NCBI RefSeq assembly: GCF_031755915.1
Contig: NC_083382.1
Location: 27,752,001-27,816,000 of the forward strand
Direction: 5' to 3'
DNA from: Ziziphus jujuba
Lineage: Eukaryota; Streptophyta; Magnoliopsida; Rosales; Rhamnaceae
DNA length: 64,000 nt
Both the position numbers and the translations under genes were made by a program. The notes below the pieces were generated by a model that worked only from the letters and a program-made list of their open reading frames with translations, was not told the DNA's origin and searched no databases. Below are positions 11,091 to 22,411 of this stretch, piece after piece (position 1 is the stretch's first letter; each line of letters opens with the position of its first letter).

Positions 11091-13239
11091 GTCTCCTCTA
11101 CAAGCAGCGCTATCTATCAAATAAAATCTAACACTGCCCTGTGCCCATTAACTGCGATACTATACTACCATTTAACCATAAAAACTAGATAAGTGGATGA
11201 AACTCAACAGGCTTTCGAGTTGTACACTTACCTGGTTGAATCAGCTTGTGAAGGGATAAATTGAAAGTAGAACATCTGAACATGTGTTTCTTAGGTTGGG
11301 CCCGTTTAGAAGTTCGGACGAGGAAGATAAAGATATGGTTTTGGCATTCATTCATGGAAGATTTCAAGGCTTGTAAGGGATATCCATTTCATGAGGTTTT
11401 GACAACGGACTTTTTAGCTTCTTGGGTGGGTAAAATTCTCGGTATCTTGCTTCTGTGGCCCCCAAAACTTGGGAAGATATGCAAAATCAAGGAATATCTA
11501 TTTTTCCTTAATTTTCTTTTTGCCCTCTATTATTATTATTATTTTTTTTTTTTTTTGGGTTGTGTGAATGTGCATACAGCGATTGAGCATTTTTTTTTAG
11601 TGAAAATTTTAATTCATTTTATTTTTTTTAAATAAAATTAATGACACTTCCACAGTACGTTTATACCTATAAATTGAACTTTCATTTTCACTAAAATTTA
11701 TTTATTATAATTTTTTTACAATTTATTAAAAATTATTATTGATAATCATTATTATCTAGTTTAGTTTAGTGTGCATCAAATACATAACGTCTTTTTCTTT
11801 TTTCTAACATTATAAATAACTTATATATTTTTATATCCTACAACTCAAATTATGTTTTTATAAATATATATAGGATGATCAAACCATTGAAACTATAAAT
11901 GTCATCAAATAATATTTAATTTGATAGTTAAAATTATGATCGTATAACAATTTGATCAATAAAATTAATTTAAACATTAAATTAAGTATATATTTTTTCA
12001 ACAAATGTAAATCTTTTGTTCTTGTCAACTTTTAACACATAATAGAACTGAAAAAAATTGTAAAAAGAAAAAATTCATAATCAATAAAAAAGTGACTTAT
12101 ATATACAATTGCGTGTCAAAAAATATTCTAAAGTCTGCATTTGGTTCAATATTGAATTTTTTATAATTTTGTTTCTAAGTCATGATTTTTCTATTATTAC
12201 AAAAAAGACTCAAGTAATACTCTTTCAGATATGCCGTTAAAAAAAAGAAAAAAGAAAAAAGAAAGATTCTTTCAAAAAAAATTGTTATCCTTTTTTTTTT
12301 TTTTTTACTCTCTAAAAAAGAAATAATAATAATAAATCCTTCTCACATAACAAATAAATAAATAAAAAAAATCATCCCATAGGTATGCAAGATGATGTTG
12401 TATTATTGAATTTAGAATTTAAAAGGCTGTATGCAATTTAGAGTTTAATAAATTTAAAATGAGATAGATTTTAAGGAATTTGATGGATGGTAATGGAATT
12501 TCATAGATTTCATAACAAATTTATAAAATGTTTAGATAGTGGTAAAATTAGTGGGAATTTAAAATTTTTTAGAAAAGTAAAATTTTTTTTTGTTTGGATA
12601 ATTTTTAAGAGAAAAAATTTGTGAATCTCACTAAAAAATAAATTTTATAATGTAGAAAACTAAGAGGGAAAGTGAATCCTACTAAAAATTCTAAAATTTT
12701 TTAAAAAATTAATTTTACTTATTTTTTTAAATACAATTTTATTTTTTAATTTTAATATATAAATTTATTTAATAATTTAGAAGTTCTATTTTCTCCTATA
12801 ATTAACCAAACATAATAAAAAAGAATAAAAAAACTCATTTTTAAAAAATTAAATCCCAATAAATTGATTATTTCTTCAATATTTTTTCTTTTACCAAACA
12901 CTCAATTATAAAAATTTAACAAAATTTTTAAAATTAAAAAATAAATTTCATATTGATTATTTTATTCACAATTTTACTATTAAAATTCTTTCAAATCAAT
13001 TAAAATATATTATTTTTTTTAAAAAAATTTAAAATTAATAACGATTTGAATATTATTAAATTTCAAAAAAAATTTACACCTAAATTTTAATAAATTTTTA
13101 TAAAATTTATTAAAATTTTAATTAAATATAATTAAATTTATATAAATTTTTTAAAAATCTAAATTGAACATTTTAAATTGCGGAAAAAATATTTGCTCAT
13201 TAATTTATTTTGTTTTATTTTATTTATTAAGCCGAATAC
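11091..13239. other. Intergenic between the divergent FTSHI3 and Rab-GAP genes
   Basis: The first 300 bp should carry the FTSHI3 promoter and leader. A 124-codon plus-strand frame at 11261-11635 ends in a run of Tyr/Phe from poly(T) and TAT repeats and is not believed. From 11640 on the DNA is extremely AT-rich, and a possible MITE at 12424-13180 is listed separately. Confidence 0.5.
12424..13180. mobile_element. Possible AT-rich MITE with imperfect terminal inverted repeats
   Basis: The left border reads GCAATTTAGAGTTTAATAAA (from about 12434). The right border in reverse complement reads TCAATTTAGATTTTTAAAAA (ending about 13166). Both share CAATTTAGA and, after a short mismatch, an AAATTTA block. 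The interior is poor in G and C and has no frame, with TTTGTTTGGAT and TTACCAAACAC words typical of such elements. Low complexity makes chance similarity a real risk, and no target-site duplication could be fixed. Confidence 0.3.
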
Positions 13240-13486
13240 AATGTTCGCTTCGCAGCAAATCCGATTTATTGCAAAAAGAGGGAACCACCTCACCATTTCA
13301 TCGGACTGGCAATCCAACTACAGCATTGCGAACACGCGTAAAGCTTCGTTTGGGTTTGAAGAAACAAAAAACTGCCATTCTTTCCTTTCGATTTTCTCTA
13401 AATTTTTAATTGATAATTATAACTTTCTTAAATCATATAATACATACAAGAAGAAGATAAACCCGTCTCAAATTCTCAAAACCCAG
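13240..13486 (+). other. Probable 5' untranslated exon of the Rab-GAP gene
   Basis: Between the AT-rich repeat and the coding exons there is a patch of balanced composition ending in a good donor (AACCCAG/gttggt at 13486). A matching acceptor (TTTCAG) lies at 14297, and the following exon carries the ATG at 14412. The intron would be 811 bp. The start of transcription is not defined. Confidence 0.4.
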
Positions 13487-14411
13487 GTTGGTCTTCTCTC
13501 TTTTTCATCCCATACCTTATTTCTCATCATGTAGATTGTGTATTTCTTACGCAAAGTTGAGAAATTTCTGGCTTTTTTTTAAAAAAAATATTTAAAGAGA
13601 TGGAGTTGTTAATTTTCTGCTCATATCGTCTGATTATGGTGTATGCCTATGTGAATTTGTAAAAATAATTTTTTGGGGTGATCTTATTTTAGCTGATGTT
13701 CTTGTTATTAGAGTTGTGTTTGGTTTTAAAGAAAAAAAGAAAATTCTTCTTTTACATGTCCATGATTGGTTTGGAGCAAATTTAGCATTAGTGATGCTTT
13801 ATTGGGTAGTTTTCTTCTTCTTGTCTCGTAGTAGCATTTCTTAAACATTTTCTTTATGGATTATGCTTTGAATTCCTTGGAATATACTTATCATCTTGTT
13901 GTCCATAGTGGTTGTTTGGATATTTGGATCGTAATACTGCTAGGCGGCTGTTTTACCATGGCCGACTCAGACACTCTGTCACAGGATTTAGGCATCGGAG
14001 TTAGCATGTTATAGGGCCATGGAGTTGTGGTGTCGAAATTCATTGGCTAGTAGAAGTCATCCCCTATGTGCTTGGACTCTGTTAATTTACAGCATTTGAG
14101 AAAATTCTTGTAGTTTATGATGTTCTATTTTAGTTGTCATTTTTAAGCATCGCAATATTGTTGGGCCTTCGATTTAGCTACTATAAGTTTCCATTTATGT
14201 GCTTGGATGGCCTTGTAAAGTCAGTTTCTTTGATTGGTGAGTTTATTGGTCACTTGTAATTTTGATTATTTTTTACCATAAATATTGTCTGTTTCAGGTT
14301 CTTCTTTGTATGTGATCAAAATTTGATTAATCTCTCACCATGTTAAAGATAACAAAGCTATTGCTGATGAATCTGCCTTCTGGCATGCAAGAGAAATTTT
14401 GAGGTAGTGAG

Positions 14412-16987
14412 ATGGAAAAGAAACCAATAGATGATTATGAGCCTGGTCCAGTTCCTTCGCCAAGGCCATTGGATAGATTTGGGTTTGTAAAGCAGGAACC
14501 AAATAACCCAGCTGAAGGTTTAGCAAAGAGCAGGTCCGCCCAGGAGTTTGAAAGGTATGTTTTTCCTTCAATTGAATTTTATTGAAGTCTTTCAGCTTGA
14601 ATGAATGTGAGATTTTTACTTGTGAAATATTTCCCCCGTGGCAGTACACGTCAACTCATGATTAGTTTGGGCGTTTTTCAGGGATGAAAGAAGGGTTAGA
14701 AAATGGAGGAAGATGATTGGGGTAGGAGGCAGTGATTGGAAGCATTATGTCAGAAGAAAACCTCATGTTGTAAAAAGGCGCATAAGGAAAGGAATTCCTG
14801 ATTGTTTAAGGGGTCTTGTATGGCAGTTGATCTCTGGAAGTCGGGACCTTTTGCTGATGAACCCTGGAGTATATGAGGTACTCATTTTCTTATTTGTTTT
14901 GTTATAAACATGATATATTACCTCTCATTTTGTGAGTCTTTGATATCTGGTTAATCATGGTTATTATTTGATAATTCTATGTGATTATAGAATCTATAGT
15001 CACACAATGATGAGTAAAATTAATAAAATCTTATTAATCGAAATTATAAGTTAAATTGATAAAATCTTTTTAAATCTAGACATGCTATTGCTTCTTGACA
15101 GTAGCAGCTTTATTTACTCTAATTAGGCTGGTTTTAAATTTTGAGATCAACATATAATGTTGAAGTCCTATGGAAGATCATATGGACTGAATTGTTCTGC
15201 GGGGATGGGTAGGGATGCTGGATTAAAGGAACTGTAGTACTCTTCCTTGATTCAAGATGATTCTTTGTTTGTGCTTTGGTATTCAGTTGATACGTAAACC
15301 ACTTATATTTTAGCCAAATACACAGTCATAATAAGGTGGTAATGAAGCTTTATGTTCATTGCAGCAATTAGTGATATATGAGACATCAGCTTCAGAGCTG
15401 GATATAATTCGAGATATTTCCCGTACCTTCCCTTCGCATGTTTTCTTCCAACAGAGACATGGTCCTGGGCAAAGGTCCCTCTATAATGTTTTGAAGGCAT
15501 ACTCTGTCTATGACAGAGATGTTGGATATGTTCAGGTTTGTCACTTTTAACATCTTCTCGTTCTAAAATTTTGTTAAGTCAAATTGTAAACAAATTCAAC
15601 TTATTCAAATTCAGGGAATGGGTTTTCTGGCTGGTCTTTTGCTTCTTTATATGAGCGAAGAGGATGCTTTTTGGTTATTGGTTGCACTACTTAAAGGAGC
15701 TGTCCATGCACCAATGGAAGGATTATATCTGGTAGCCCATTTGTATATAAAAGATTTTGATCTCATTTTTTCTTGGTTTGAAATGTTATAACTACAGTCA
15801 CTTTGACCTACCATTAAGTTATTTGTCTCTTATATGTATTTATCTGTGTATGCATATACATGCAATGGAATTTCATAGTCAAGCTCAAAATGTGAGCTTG
15901 GCTCTTCTAGACACTATTTTAATTTTTTGGGTACACTAAGTTTTTTAACTATATAAATGTGTAATTTTATGTCTTTTATTCCTACAAATATTTTGGTTTT
16001 CCTAGTTTCTTCATCCTATCCTTTTAAAGCTTCATATATTGTTTCAGTGTGAAGAAAATGATTCCAGTATTCTTAGAGGTGTTGGTTTGTACTTCTTGAG
16101 TAGGTGGGGTTGCCTCTGGTTCAACAATACCTGTTTCAGTTTGACCACTTGGTGAAGGAGTTCTTGCCTAAGGTGGGGGAGCATTTTGCTCGAGAAATGA
16201 TAAATCCTAGCATGTATGCAAGTCAGTGGTTCATAACTGTTTTCACATACTCTTTCCCATTCCATTTGGCTCTTAGAATTTGGGATGTCTTTCTCTATGA
16301 GGTTTGTATATTGTACCATGACGTCTCATTTGTTTGAAGTGCATAATACTGGCTTAGAGATTAGCGCAGAATTGACTTTTTGATTTATACATTTTTACCA
16401 GGGTGTTAGAATCGTATTTAAAGTTGGTTTGGCCCTATTAAAGTTTTGCCATGATGACTTGGTAAGTTTTCAGTACTCCCTTGTCTGCTGCAGACCCAAA
16501 TAAGTGGTACCTTCCGCTTTATAAATGATTACCTATATTGTTTAACAGTTAAAGTTACCCTTTGAGAAACTCATTCATGCTTTGCGTAACTTCCCCGAGG
16601 ATGCAATGGATCCAGATACATTGCTACCAATGGCTTACTCAATCAAGGTTATCTCTCTCCCTCTCACTTGCGTATGCTCTCCTAAATATGTTAAACCTTG
16701 GATGCTTTTCCTTGCAAGGGTAGTAATCATAAAAAGTAGACTAGGTTTGTTTATCTTCTTTTAGTTAAGGTTATTGACCTTCTCAAATAGACTGTGCCAT
16801 GCACTTGCTCATATTGGGTTTCTCTGGTCACCGAAATGCTAATGCAATTATGCTGTTATCCATTTGTTATGTTTTGGTTAACTATTAGGTATCCAAGCGT
16901 TTGGAGGAGTTGAAGCTGGAGTATGAAAAGAAGAATGGAAATCGTTCTTCTGAATTTTCTGGGAAGTCTTCAAAACAGTTGCAGTGA
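14412..16987 (+). CDS. TBC-domain Rab GTPase-activating protein (PAM1/At3g02460 type)
   Basis: Eight coding exons, 14412-14554, 14682-14877, 15365-15535, 15615-15731, 16104-16301, 16402-16461, 16549-16647 and 16889-16987, join in frame to 361 codons (360 residues). All junctions are GT-AG. The TBC domain runs from about residue 80 to 310: RKGIPDCLRGLVWQLISG, then IIRDISRTFPSH with the arginine finger (Arg133), then DVGYVQGMGFLAG with the glutamine finger (Gln170). Both catalytic fingers are intact, so GTP hydrolysis on a Rab/Ypt GTPase can be expected; the partner is unknown. The C-terminal VSKRLEELKLEYEKKNGN segment is a short helix. The length and the N-terminal DRFGFVKQE motif fit the Arabidopsis pair At3g02460 and At5g15930 (PAM1). 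The ATG lies 114 nt inside its exon and is the only in-frame start before the TBC domain. Confidence 0.93.
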
Positions 16988-17598
16988 CGATTTTCCAATC
17001 CAAATGATGAAGTCCTCTGATCAATGCATACACCAATTTTTTCATTCTTTTGTCATGGGGATTGTTGTTATTTTTACAGAATGTTTCTAAAATTATAGCA
17101 ATGTCATCCACCGGTAAATTGTTTATTTGCTCAAGTTAGTACCAATAACTCCCCATTTGTGCCAAAAGTTGATGCGTTGGATTTGCAATACAAAAGTTTT
17201 TGAAAACATTTCGGAAACACTTATGTCTCCCATCATAAGGTCTGCACAAACAAAGCCAAAAAAAGAAAAGAAAAAAAGGTCTGCACAAAAATACTACATC
17301 CTCAAATATTACAGCAAGAAGATGATTAAATTTGCTTTTGGAACTGAACAGATTAACACCATAAAGATGTAATTTTTTGGGGTTAGAAACTGTATAATCT
17401 CATGTATTTTTCGTGCCTTACCTGCTAAGGATATTCAAAAAATCATATTTGTTATTAAAGTGGAATGATAAAAAAAAAAGAAAAAAAAAAAAAGAAAAAG
17501 CTTTTCAGCTTGAGTTTCTCATTTGCTACCTAACTTGTCATCATCAATCTGAAGTCTTCACACCAAATTCGTGGTTACTCAGAAGCATTTTCTTGTTG

Positions 17599-17636
17599 AC
17601 TAATTGGAGTTGGACTGACTAATTGGAGTTGGACTG
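17599..17636. repeat. Tandem 19-bp duplication
   Basis: ACTAATTGGAGTTGGACTG occurs twice without spacer and without mismatch, so the duplication is recent. Confidence 0.85.
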
Positions 17637-17751
17637 CGAACTTGCTTTGCTTTCATTTGCCAAAATACAGACGAACGGAAAAAAAAACAGAAGGGTAACA
17701 CAGAATTCCACGCCGTTTCTCTGTTGACTGTTTGCCTTCTTCACTTTGACA

Positions 17752-17906
17752 GAAGCTGATTTGGGTTGATTAAAAAAAAACGAAAAAAAGAAAGCTGATT
17801 TGGGTTGATTAAAAAAAAGAAAAAAAGAAAAACAAAGCATTTTCAAAAAGAAAAATCTCTAATTTCAGAAAACATGACAGAAGCTGATTTGGGTTGATTA
17901 AAAAAC
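17752..17906. repeat. Three copies of a 23-bp unit
   Basis: GCTGATTTGGGTTGATTAAA followed by more A residues occurs at about 17756, 17793 and 17886. The first and third copies are also preceded by TGACAGAA. The spacers are poly(A) with scattered G. It looks like slippage or small duplications in a non-coding stretch. Confidence 0.8.
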
Positions 17907-19788
17907 TAAAAAAATTAAATCTTGCAAAGCAGATGATGATGATGATGATGAAGATTATTGTACTTTAGAGTAGGATGTGATTTTGCATTCTTATCCAACA
18001 AAATTTGTTAATGTGTGTTTGTTTAATGGTGTATTATCAGTGAGTCAACATCATAATCATCATCACGTGATTTGAGGAATCAATATCATTGGACAAAAAT
18101 TGTAAAAATGCTTAAAAACGCATACATGTCTATTTTTGCCGCATTACTTTCCTTCCTATCCTAGCACCTTCTATATGTTGTTTACATTCAACTAATGGGT
18201 CCTCCTTTTCCAGTAAATCTTTTTCTTTTATTTTCTTTCTTTATGCGTTTTACTCAAAAAAGAATGATTATAATTCATAATTTTTTTTTTTATAACTTGA
18301 TGAAAGAAACAAAAATGGAAAAACAAATCAAAAAAGAAGCAGACAATAGAATCTGGTTCCTTTGATTGCACAATCCCATTTGGAAAAGCATAAGTTTAGA
18401 TAACAAAATTTTGTGTCACTTTGTGATTTTATAATTGTGGTTCTAACCCATATGAGAGGTTAAAGTCAATAGGGGAAATTCTCCTTTTTTAGGTTAAGTG
18501 GACCCAACCAGCCTATGCTTTGTTGTGTGGTGGAGAGGTTGTGTACTAGTCTTCATTCCAATTTACTTGGCCAATTATTTAATGCTTTCCTAAATTAAAA
18601 TGTTTAATTTAATTTGGTAGGTAATGTTGTCTCTAAGCCTGCTTAATTAGACCTGTTGAGTAATCCCTACCTCTCCTACTAAACGGCTTCTTAATTATTA
18701 AAAATTGTTCCCTGCTTTTACCAATCAAATTCTATCATTTTTTTATCATTTTAAGCCTCCCAAATTTAAGGGGATTTAAAATAATAATAATAATAATAAT
18801 AAATGAATTACTTAGAATCTGTGGGACCCAATACAAAGACTTTGTAGTAGATCGAAGGGATGGCGGAGAATCAAGCACTTTTTTAAGGCAATCACAATTC
18901 ACACCAATTTGAGTAGTAAAATCAAAATCAAAAGTTTGGCATTATAAACGTATATGTAAAAGACGTGGGCCCCAAGAAAACCATGCAAGGCAAAGCGTGG
19001 GAAGCCAGAACACATAATGAAATGACAAAACAGGACAGCTCATTCTGTACCTATCGGATTGTGTACCTGATATTGTGGGCCTCACTCTGGATTAAATCTC
19101 CACCGCACGATCTTATCATCAAACCACGTCAAACTTGACCACACACAAAAAGAGAAAAAAAAAAAAAAAAAAAAGATTCTCGACAACTCTAGCCTAGCCC
19201 GTGATTGCGAAACGCAACATGTTGCTCCGATCCAATGCACCGACACCATTGGGTTTTGCTATTTGTTGTATTTAATTTTATTATTTTTTTGTATTAATTT
19301 TTTAAAAAATAAAGTTTTTAATAGTTAATTATTTAAATTATCATCCAAAATTTCATTGCTAATCATTCGTTAACTTTGAGAGAAGTATTAGTAGCATATT
19401 TCCTTCCATTTGCTATCTAATTGATGTCCATACGTGGCAGAATATTATTGGATTCCCAAGTATTCCAAATTTCCTCGATTTAGTTTGACTAATTTTAATT
19501 TAAAATTCTGAAGCCACGTGTTCGGCCAGAAGACTCACAGGTTTTAAGTTTGTTCACGGAACGGTCAGAGAATCAGAAGAGTGGCTGAGGGAGGAGGGGG
19601 GCAATAAGGTCATTGTAAAAATTTAGTGGTGGTGGTGGCTTGGAGTGTCATTTGCGTTATACTTTTTTTGGGAGACAAGGAACATGAGGGCAGGGTCGTA
19701 ATTAAATTGAAAACGAGTGGGCGATCTTTGAGGACGTAAATCCAATTTTTATTTTTTATTTTTAGCCTCCCTCGCAAACCTTTATTGC

Positions 19789-19798
19789 TATATAAAAG
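19789..19798 (+). promoter_or_regulatory. TATA box of SAMDC
   Basis: CTATATAAAA, the strongest TATA match in the region, is followed about 30 bp later by the start of a leader that continues to the donor at 20107. It fits a constitutively strong gene with a long, spliced 5' leader. Confidence 0.6.
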
Positions 19799-20107
19799 GC
19801 CATCCAAGCAAGCAGGTCTAACCTCGCGAAGTATTTTGGTGTGCCCTTACGTTTTTATTGTTATTATTTTGTTTTCTGCCTCAAGAGACGTTAGGGTTTG
19901 TTTTTCTCTGCACGGCCGCCTTGGAAATCAGAATCTCTGAGTTTCTCTCTTCGCCACCCAAAAAAATTTTAAAAAAATTTGTTTAAATTTGTTTTTTTTT
20001 TCTTAAATAGTTGTTTTTAGGTTTTAAATATAGAGGTTTGATTCAAGTTTCTGCAAAAGGGTTTTTCCGGGGGAGCGCGCCGCGCTGATATACATTTTTG
20101 TGAATTT

Positions 20108-20178
20108 GTGAGTATAATCTTGTTTTTTGTTTTTATTTTTCTTGGTTTCATTGTATCATATCTATGGTTTTTATGTTT

Positions 20179-20210
<32 letters not shown>

Positions 20211-20846
20211 TTCGCTTTTGAAAATGTGGGTTTTGGTTTTCATAATTTTGCTGGAAAATATATGTTTTTTCTTGGAATTTTATTAGTGATATTGTTATAT
20301 ATCGGCGACTTGTTCAATTTATATCTCCTTTAAATCGCTAAAATTAGGGCTTTTGCAAAATCAATTATTTTTTTCTCAATCTGAGGTTGGTTGTGTGTAT
20401 GCTTCTTGTAATCTGTTTGTCTTCTTTTTTGGTTGGTTCTCTGGATTGGGAACAACAAAATCAATTATCATTTTAAATCTTGGGCCGCTGTTTGTTTTCT
20501 TTATCAGTTTGATAATTTTGTTTTTGTTTTGCCATACAGATCTTGGTTGAATGATAACTTTCTATTTTCTTAGAGGCCCCGTATGTTTATGTTTATGTTT
20601 TTCCATATGTTTTTCGCTTTATTTGTATATAAGATTTTGAACTCTATTTGCCTTGTTGTATGGTTTTATCGTATTATACTTTCCCAAACCAACAAAGCAT
20701 TAAAATGGTCATGGCAATAATTGTTCTTCATGCGTTTATTTTTATGCTACACCAAAGGTGTTTCATTTTTATTTCCTTTTGGTTTCTTTAATTATTTTAG
20801 TTTTGATGTAAGATTGTAATCTCTAGTTTTTTGATTGTTTTTGCAG
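20108..20846 (+). other. Intron in the SAMDC 5' leader
   Basis: Donor GTGAGT at 20108 and acceptor TTTTTGCAG ending at 20846 bound a 739 bp T-rich intron with a (TA)n run near 20178-20204. Removing it places the tiny upstream ORF 11 nt into the second leader exon. Leader introns are usual for plant SAMDC genes. Confidence 0.6.
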
Positions 20847-20856
20847 GTGAGACTGA

Positions 20857-20865
20857 ATGAACTAA
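20857..20865 (+). CDS. Tiny upstream ORF of SAMDC (Met-Asn-stop)
   Basis: ATGAACTAA encodes two residues. Its stop overlaps the ATG of the next upstream ORF by one base (TAATG at 20863-20867). Plant SAMDC leaders are known to carry exactly this arrangement. The tiny frame lets ribosomes bypass the conserved inhibitory frame when polyamines are low. Confidence 0.85.
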   Translation: MN

Positions 20866-21120
20866 TGGAGTCTAAAGGTGGTAATAAGAAGTCTAGTAGT
20901 AGTAGTAGTAAATCCTTATTCTACGAAGCTCCCCTCGGTTACAGCATTGAAGACATTCGACCACACGGTGGAATCAAGAAGTTCCGATCAGCTGCATACT
21001 CCAACGTAAGTTATTTGCATGTTTTTTGTATCTCGAATCTTGCTTTCGCTTTATGTGTTAAAATGGTTCATTTTCTAATCCTTTGTTCTGTTTTCGCAGT
21101 GCGTCCGAAAGCCATCCTGA
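20865..21120 (+). CDS. Conserved-peptide upstream ORF of SAMDC
   Basis: Two exons, 20865-21005 and 21100-21120, encode 53 residues. The peptide begins MESKGGNKKSS, has the conserved core LFYEAPLGYSIEDIRP and GGIKKF, and ends CVRKPS. It matches the plant SAMDC upstream peptide (CPuORF of At3g02470/At5g15948), which represses translation of the main frame when polyamines are abundant. The poly-Ser run comes from an AGT repeat. The 94 bp intron lies six codons before the stop. If it is retained the frame stays open to 21365 and runs past the main ATG (see findings). The main frame starts 187 nt after this stop. Confidence 0.93.
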
Positions 21121-21307
21121 GTTCTGCTAAGTTTCAACGTAACCCCTCGAGATCTTTAATACTGCATTTGCTCTCTAAGTCTGTTTTTCTTTTACTTCCC
21201 TCGTTCTCTCGTTCTCTGGCTTGCTGTCTACTGCTGCGTTTTGTTCTTTTCCCTCCCTCGTCCTTTACTGTTGCGGCATATTCTTTAAGACTTTCGTTTA
21301 ATTCAAT

Positions 21308-22411
21308 ATGGCACTGCCAACCTCTGCAATTGGATTTGAAGGCTTCGAAAAGAGGCTTGAGGTAACCTTCTTCGAGCCAGGAATCTTTGCTGACCCTGGA
21401 GGCATGGGTCTTCGATCTCTGTCCAAAGCTCAATTGGATGAGATTCTAAAACCTGCTGAGTGTACCATTGTTTCTTCACTGTCAAATGAATACGTTGATT
21501 CTTATGTCCTTTCAGAATCTAGCCTCTTTGTGTACCCATATAAGGTTATCATTAAAACTTGTGGGACTACGAAGTTGCTTCTCTCAATCCCTGCCATCCT
21601 TAAGTTGGCTAATACTCTTTCTCTTGCTGTGAAATCGGTGAGATATACTCGTGGAAGCTTTATATTTTCTGGTGCACAGTCTTATCCCCATCGCAGCTTC
21701 TCTGAGGAAGTAGCTGTGCTTGATAGCCATTTTGGCAAGCTTGGTCTAGCAAGCAAAGCGTATCTGATGGGAAGCCCTGACAAAGCACAGAAATGGCATG
21801 TATACTCTGCTTCTGCTGAATGGGCAAACTTAGTTTGGGGAGCACAACAGTCTGGTCCAGTCTACACTCTAGAGATGTGCATGACCGGTTTGGATAGCAA
21901 AAGGGCATCTGTCTTTTACAAATCGAATTCAATTTCTGCTGCTGTGATGACTGAGGATTCTGGTATCAGGAAAATTCTTCCACAATCTGACATATGTGAT
22001 TTCGATTTTGAGCCTTGTGGTTACTCCATGAATTCTATCGAAGGGGATGCCATCTCTACTATCCATGTGACACCGGAAGATGGTTTTAGCTATGCAAGCT
22101 TTGAAACGGCAGGTTATAATTTTGAGGATGTTAATTTGAGCAAGGTGATTGAGAGGGTTTTGACTTGCTTCCAGCCCTCTGAGTTCTCTGTGGCTTTGCA
22201 TTCTACTCTGGTTGGCGAAGAAATTGGATCCAAGTTCCCTCTGGACTTGAAGGGGTACTCTTGCGGAGAAAAGAGCTATGAAGTGCTTGGAATGGGTGGT
22301 ACCCTCATCTACTACAGCTTTATCAAAGGTGGAGATGCTGCATCTCCCAGGTCGATTCTGAAATGCTGCTGGAGTGAGGACGAGAAGGACGAGGAAGTTG
22401 AAGAGAAATAA
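21308..22411 (+). CDS. SAMDC: S-adenosylmethionine decarboxylase proenzyme
   Basis: A single exon of 367 codons, as usual for plant SAMDC. The enzyme decarboxylates S-adenosylmethionine to provide aminopropyl groups for spermidine and spermine synthesis in the cytosol. The proenzyme cleaves itself at LSE/SSLF, between Glu70 and Ser71, turning the serine into the pyruvoyl cofactor. The flanking [12 protein letters not shown] and the substrate-site block FEGFEKRLE near the N-terminus are intact. The [13 protein letters not shown] segment carries the acidic residues linked to proenzyme processing. The C-terminal tail is very acidic ([10 protein letters not shown]). Translation is expected to be controlled by the two upstream frames in the same leader. 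No defect was seen. Confidence 0.97.
   Translation: MALPTSAIGFEGFEKRLEVTFFEPGIFADPGGMGLRSLSKAQLDEILKPAECTIVSSLSNEYVDSYVLSESSLFVYPYKVIIKTCGTTKLLLSIPAILKLANTLSLAVKSVRYTRGSFIFSGAQSYPHRSFSEEVAVLDSHFGKLGLASKAYLMGSPDKAQKWHVYSASAEWANLVWGAQQSGPVYTLEMCMTGLDSKRASVFYKSNSISAAVMTEDSGIRKILPQSDICDFDFEPCGYSMNSIEGDAISTIHVTPEDGFSYASFETAGYNFEDVNLSKVIERVLTCFQPSEFSVALHSTLVGEEIGSKFPLDLKGYSCGEKSYEVLGMGGTLIYYSFIKGGDAASPRSILKCCWSEDEKDEEVEEK

Larger units (their letters stand above)
16988..19788. other. Intergenic upstream of SAMDC
   Basis: This holds the Rab-GAP 3' region, two short repeat arrays (17599-17636 and 17752-17906, listed separately), a GATGAT microsatellite near 17932-17950 and poly(A/T) runs. The last kilobase before the SAMDC TATA box is less repetitive and probably regulatory. 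No gene is visible. Confidence 0.5.

Noticed and set aside
11261..11635. 124-codon plus-strand frame upstream of FTSHI3
   Set aside because: Its second half is Tyr/Phe from TAT and T runs; no homology is recognised; it is probably promoter or leader of FTSHI3.
21134..22201. Minus-strand frames of 90-99 codons across SAMDC
   Set aside because: Complementary to the SAMDC leader and coding exon; no own features.
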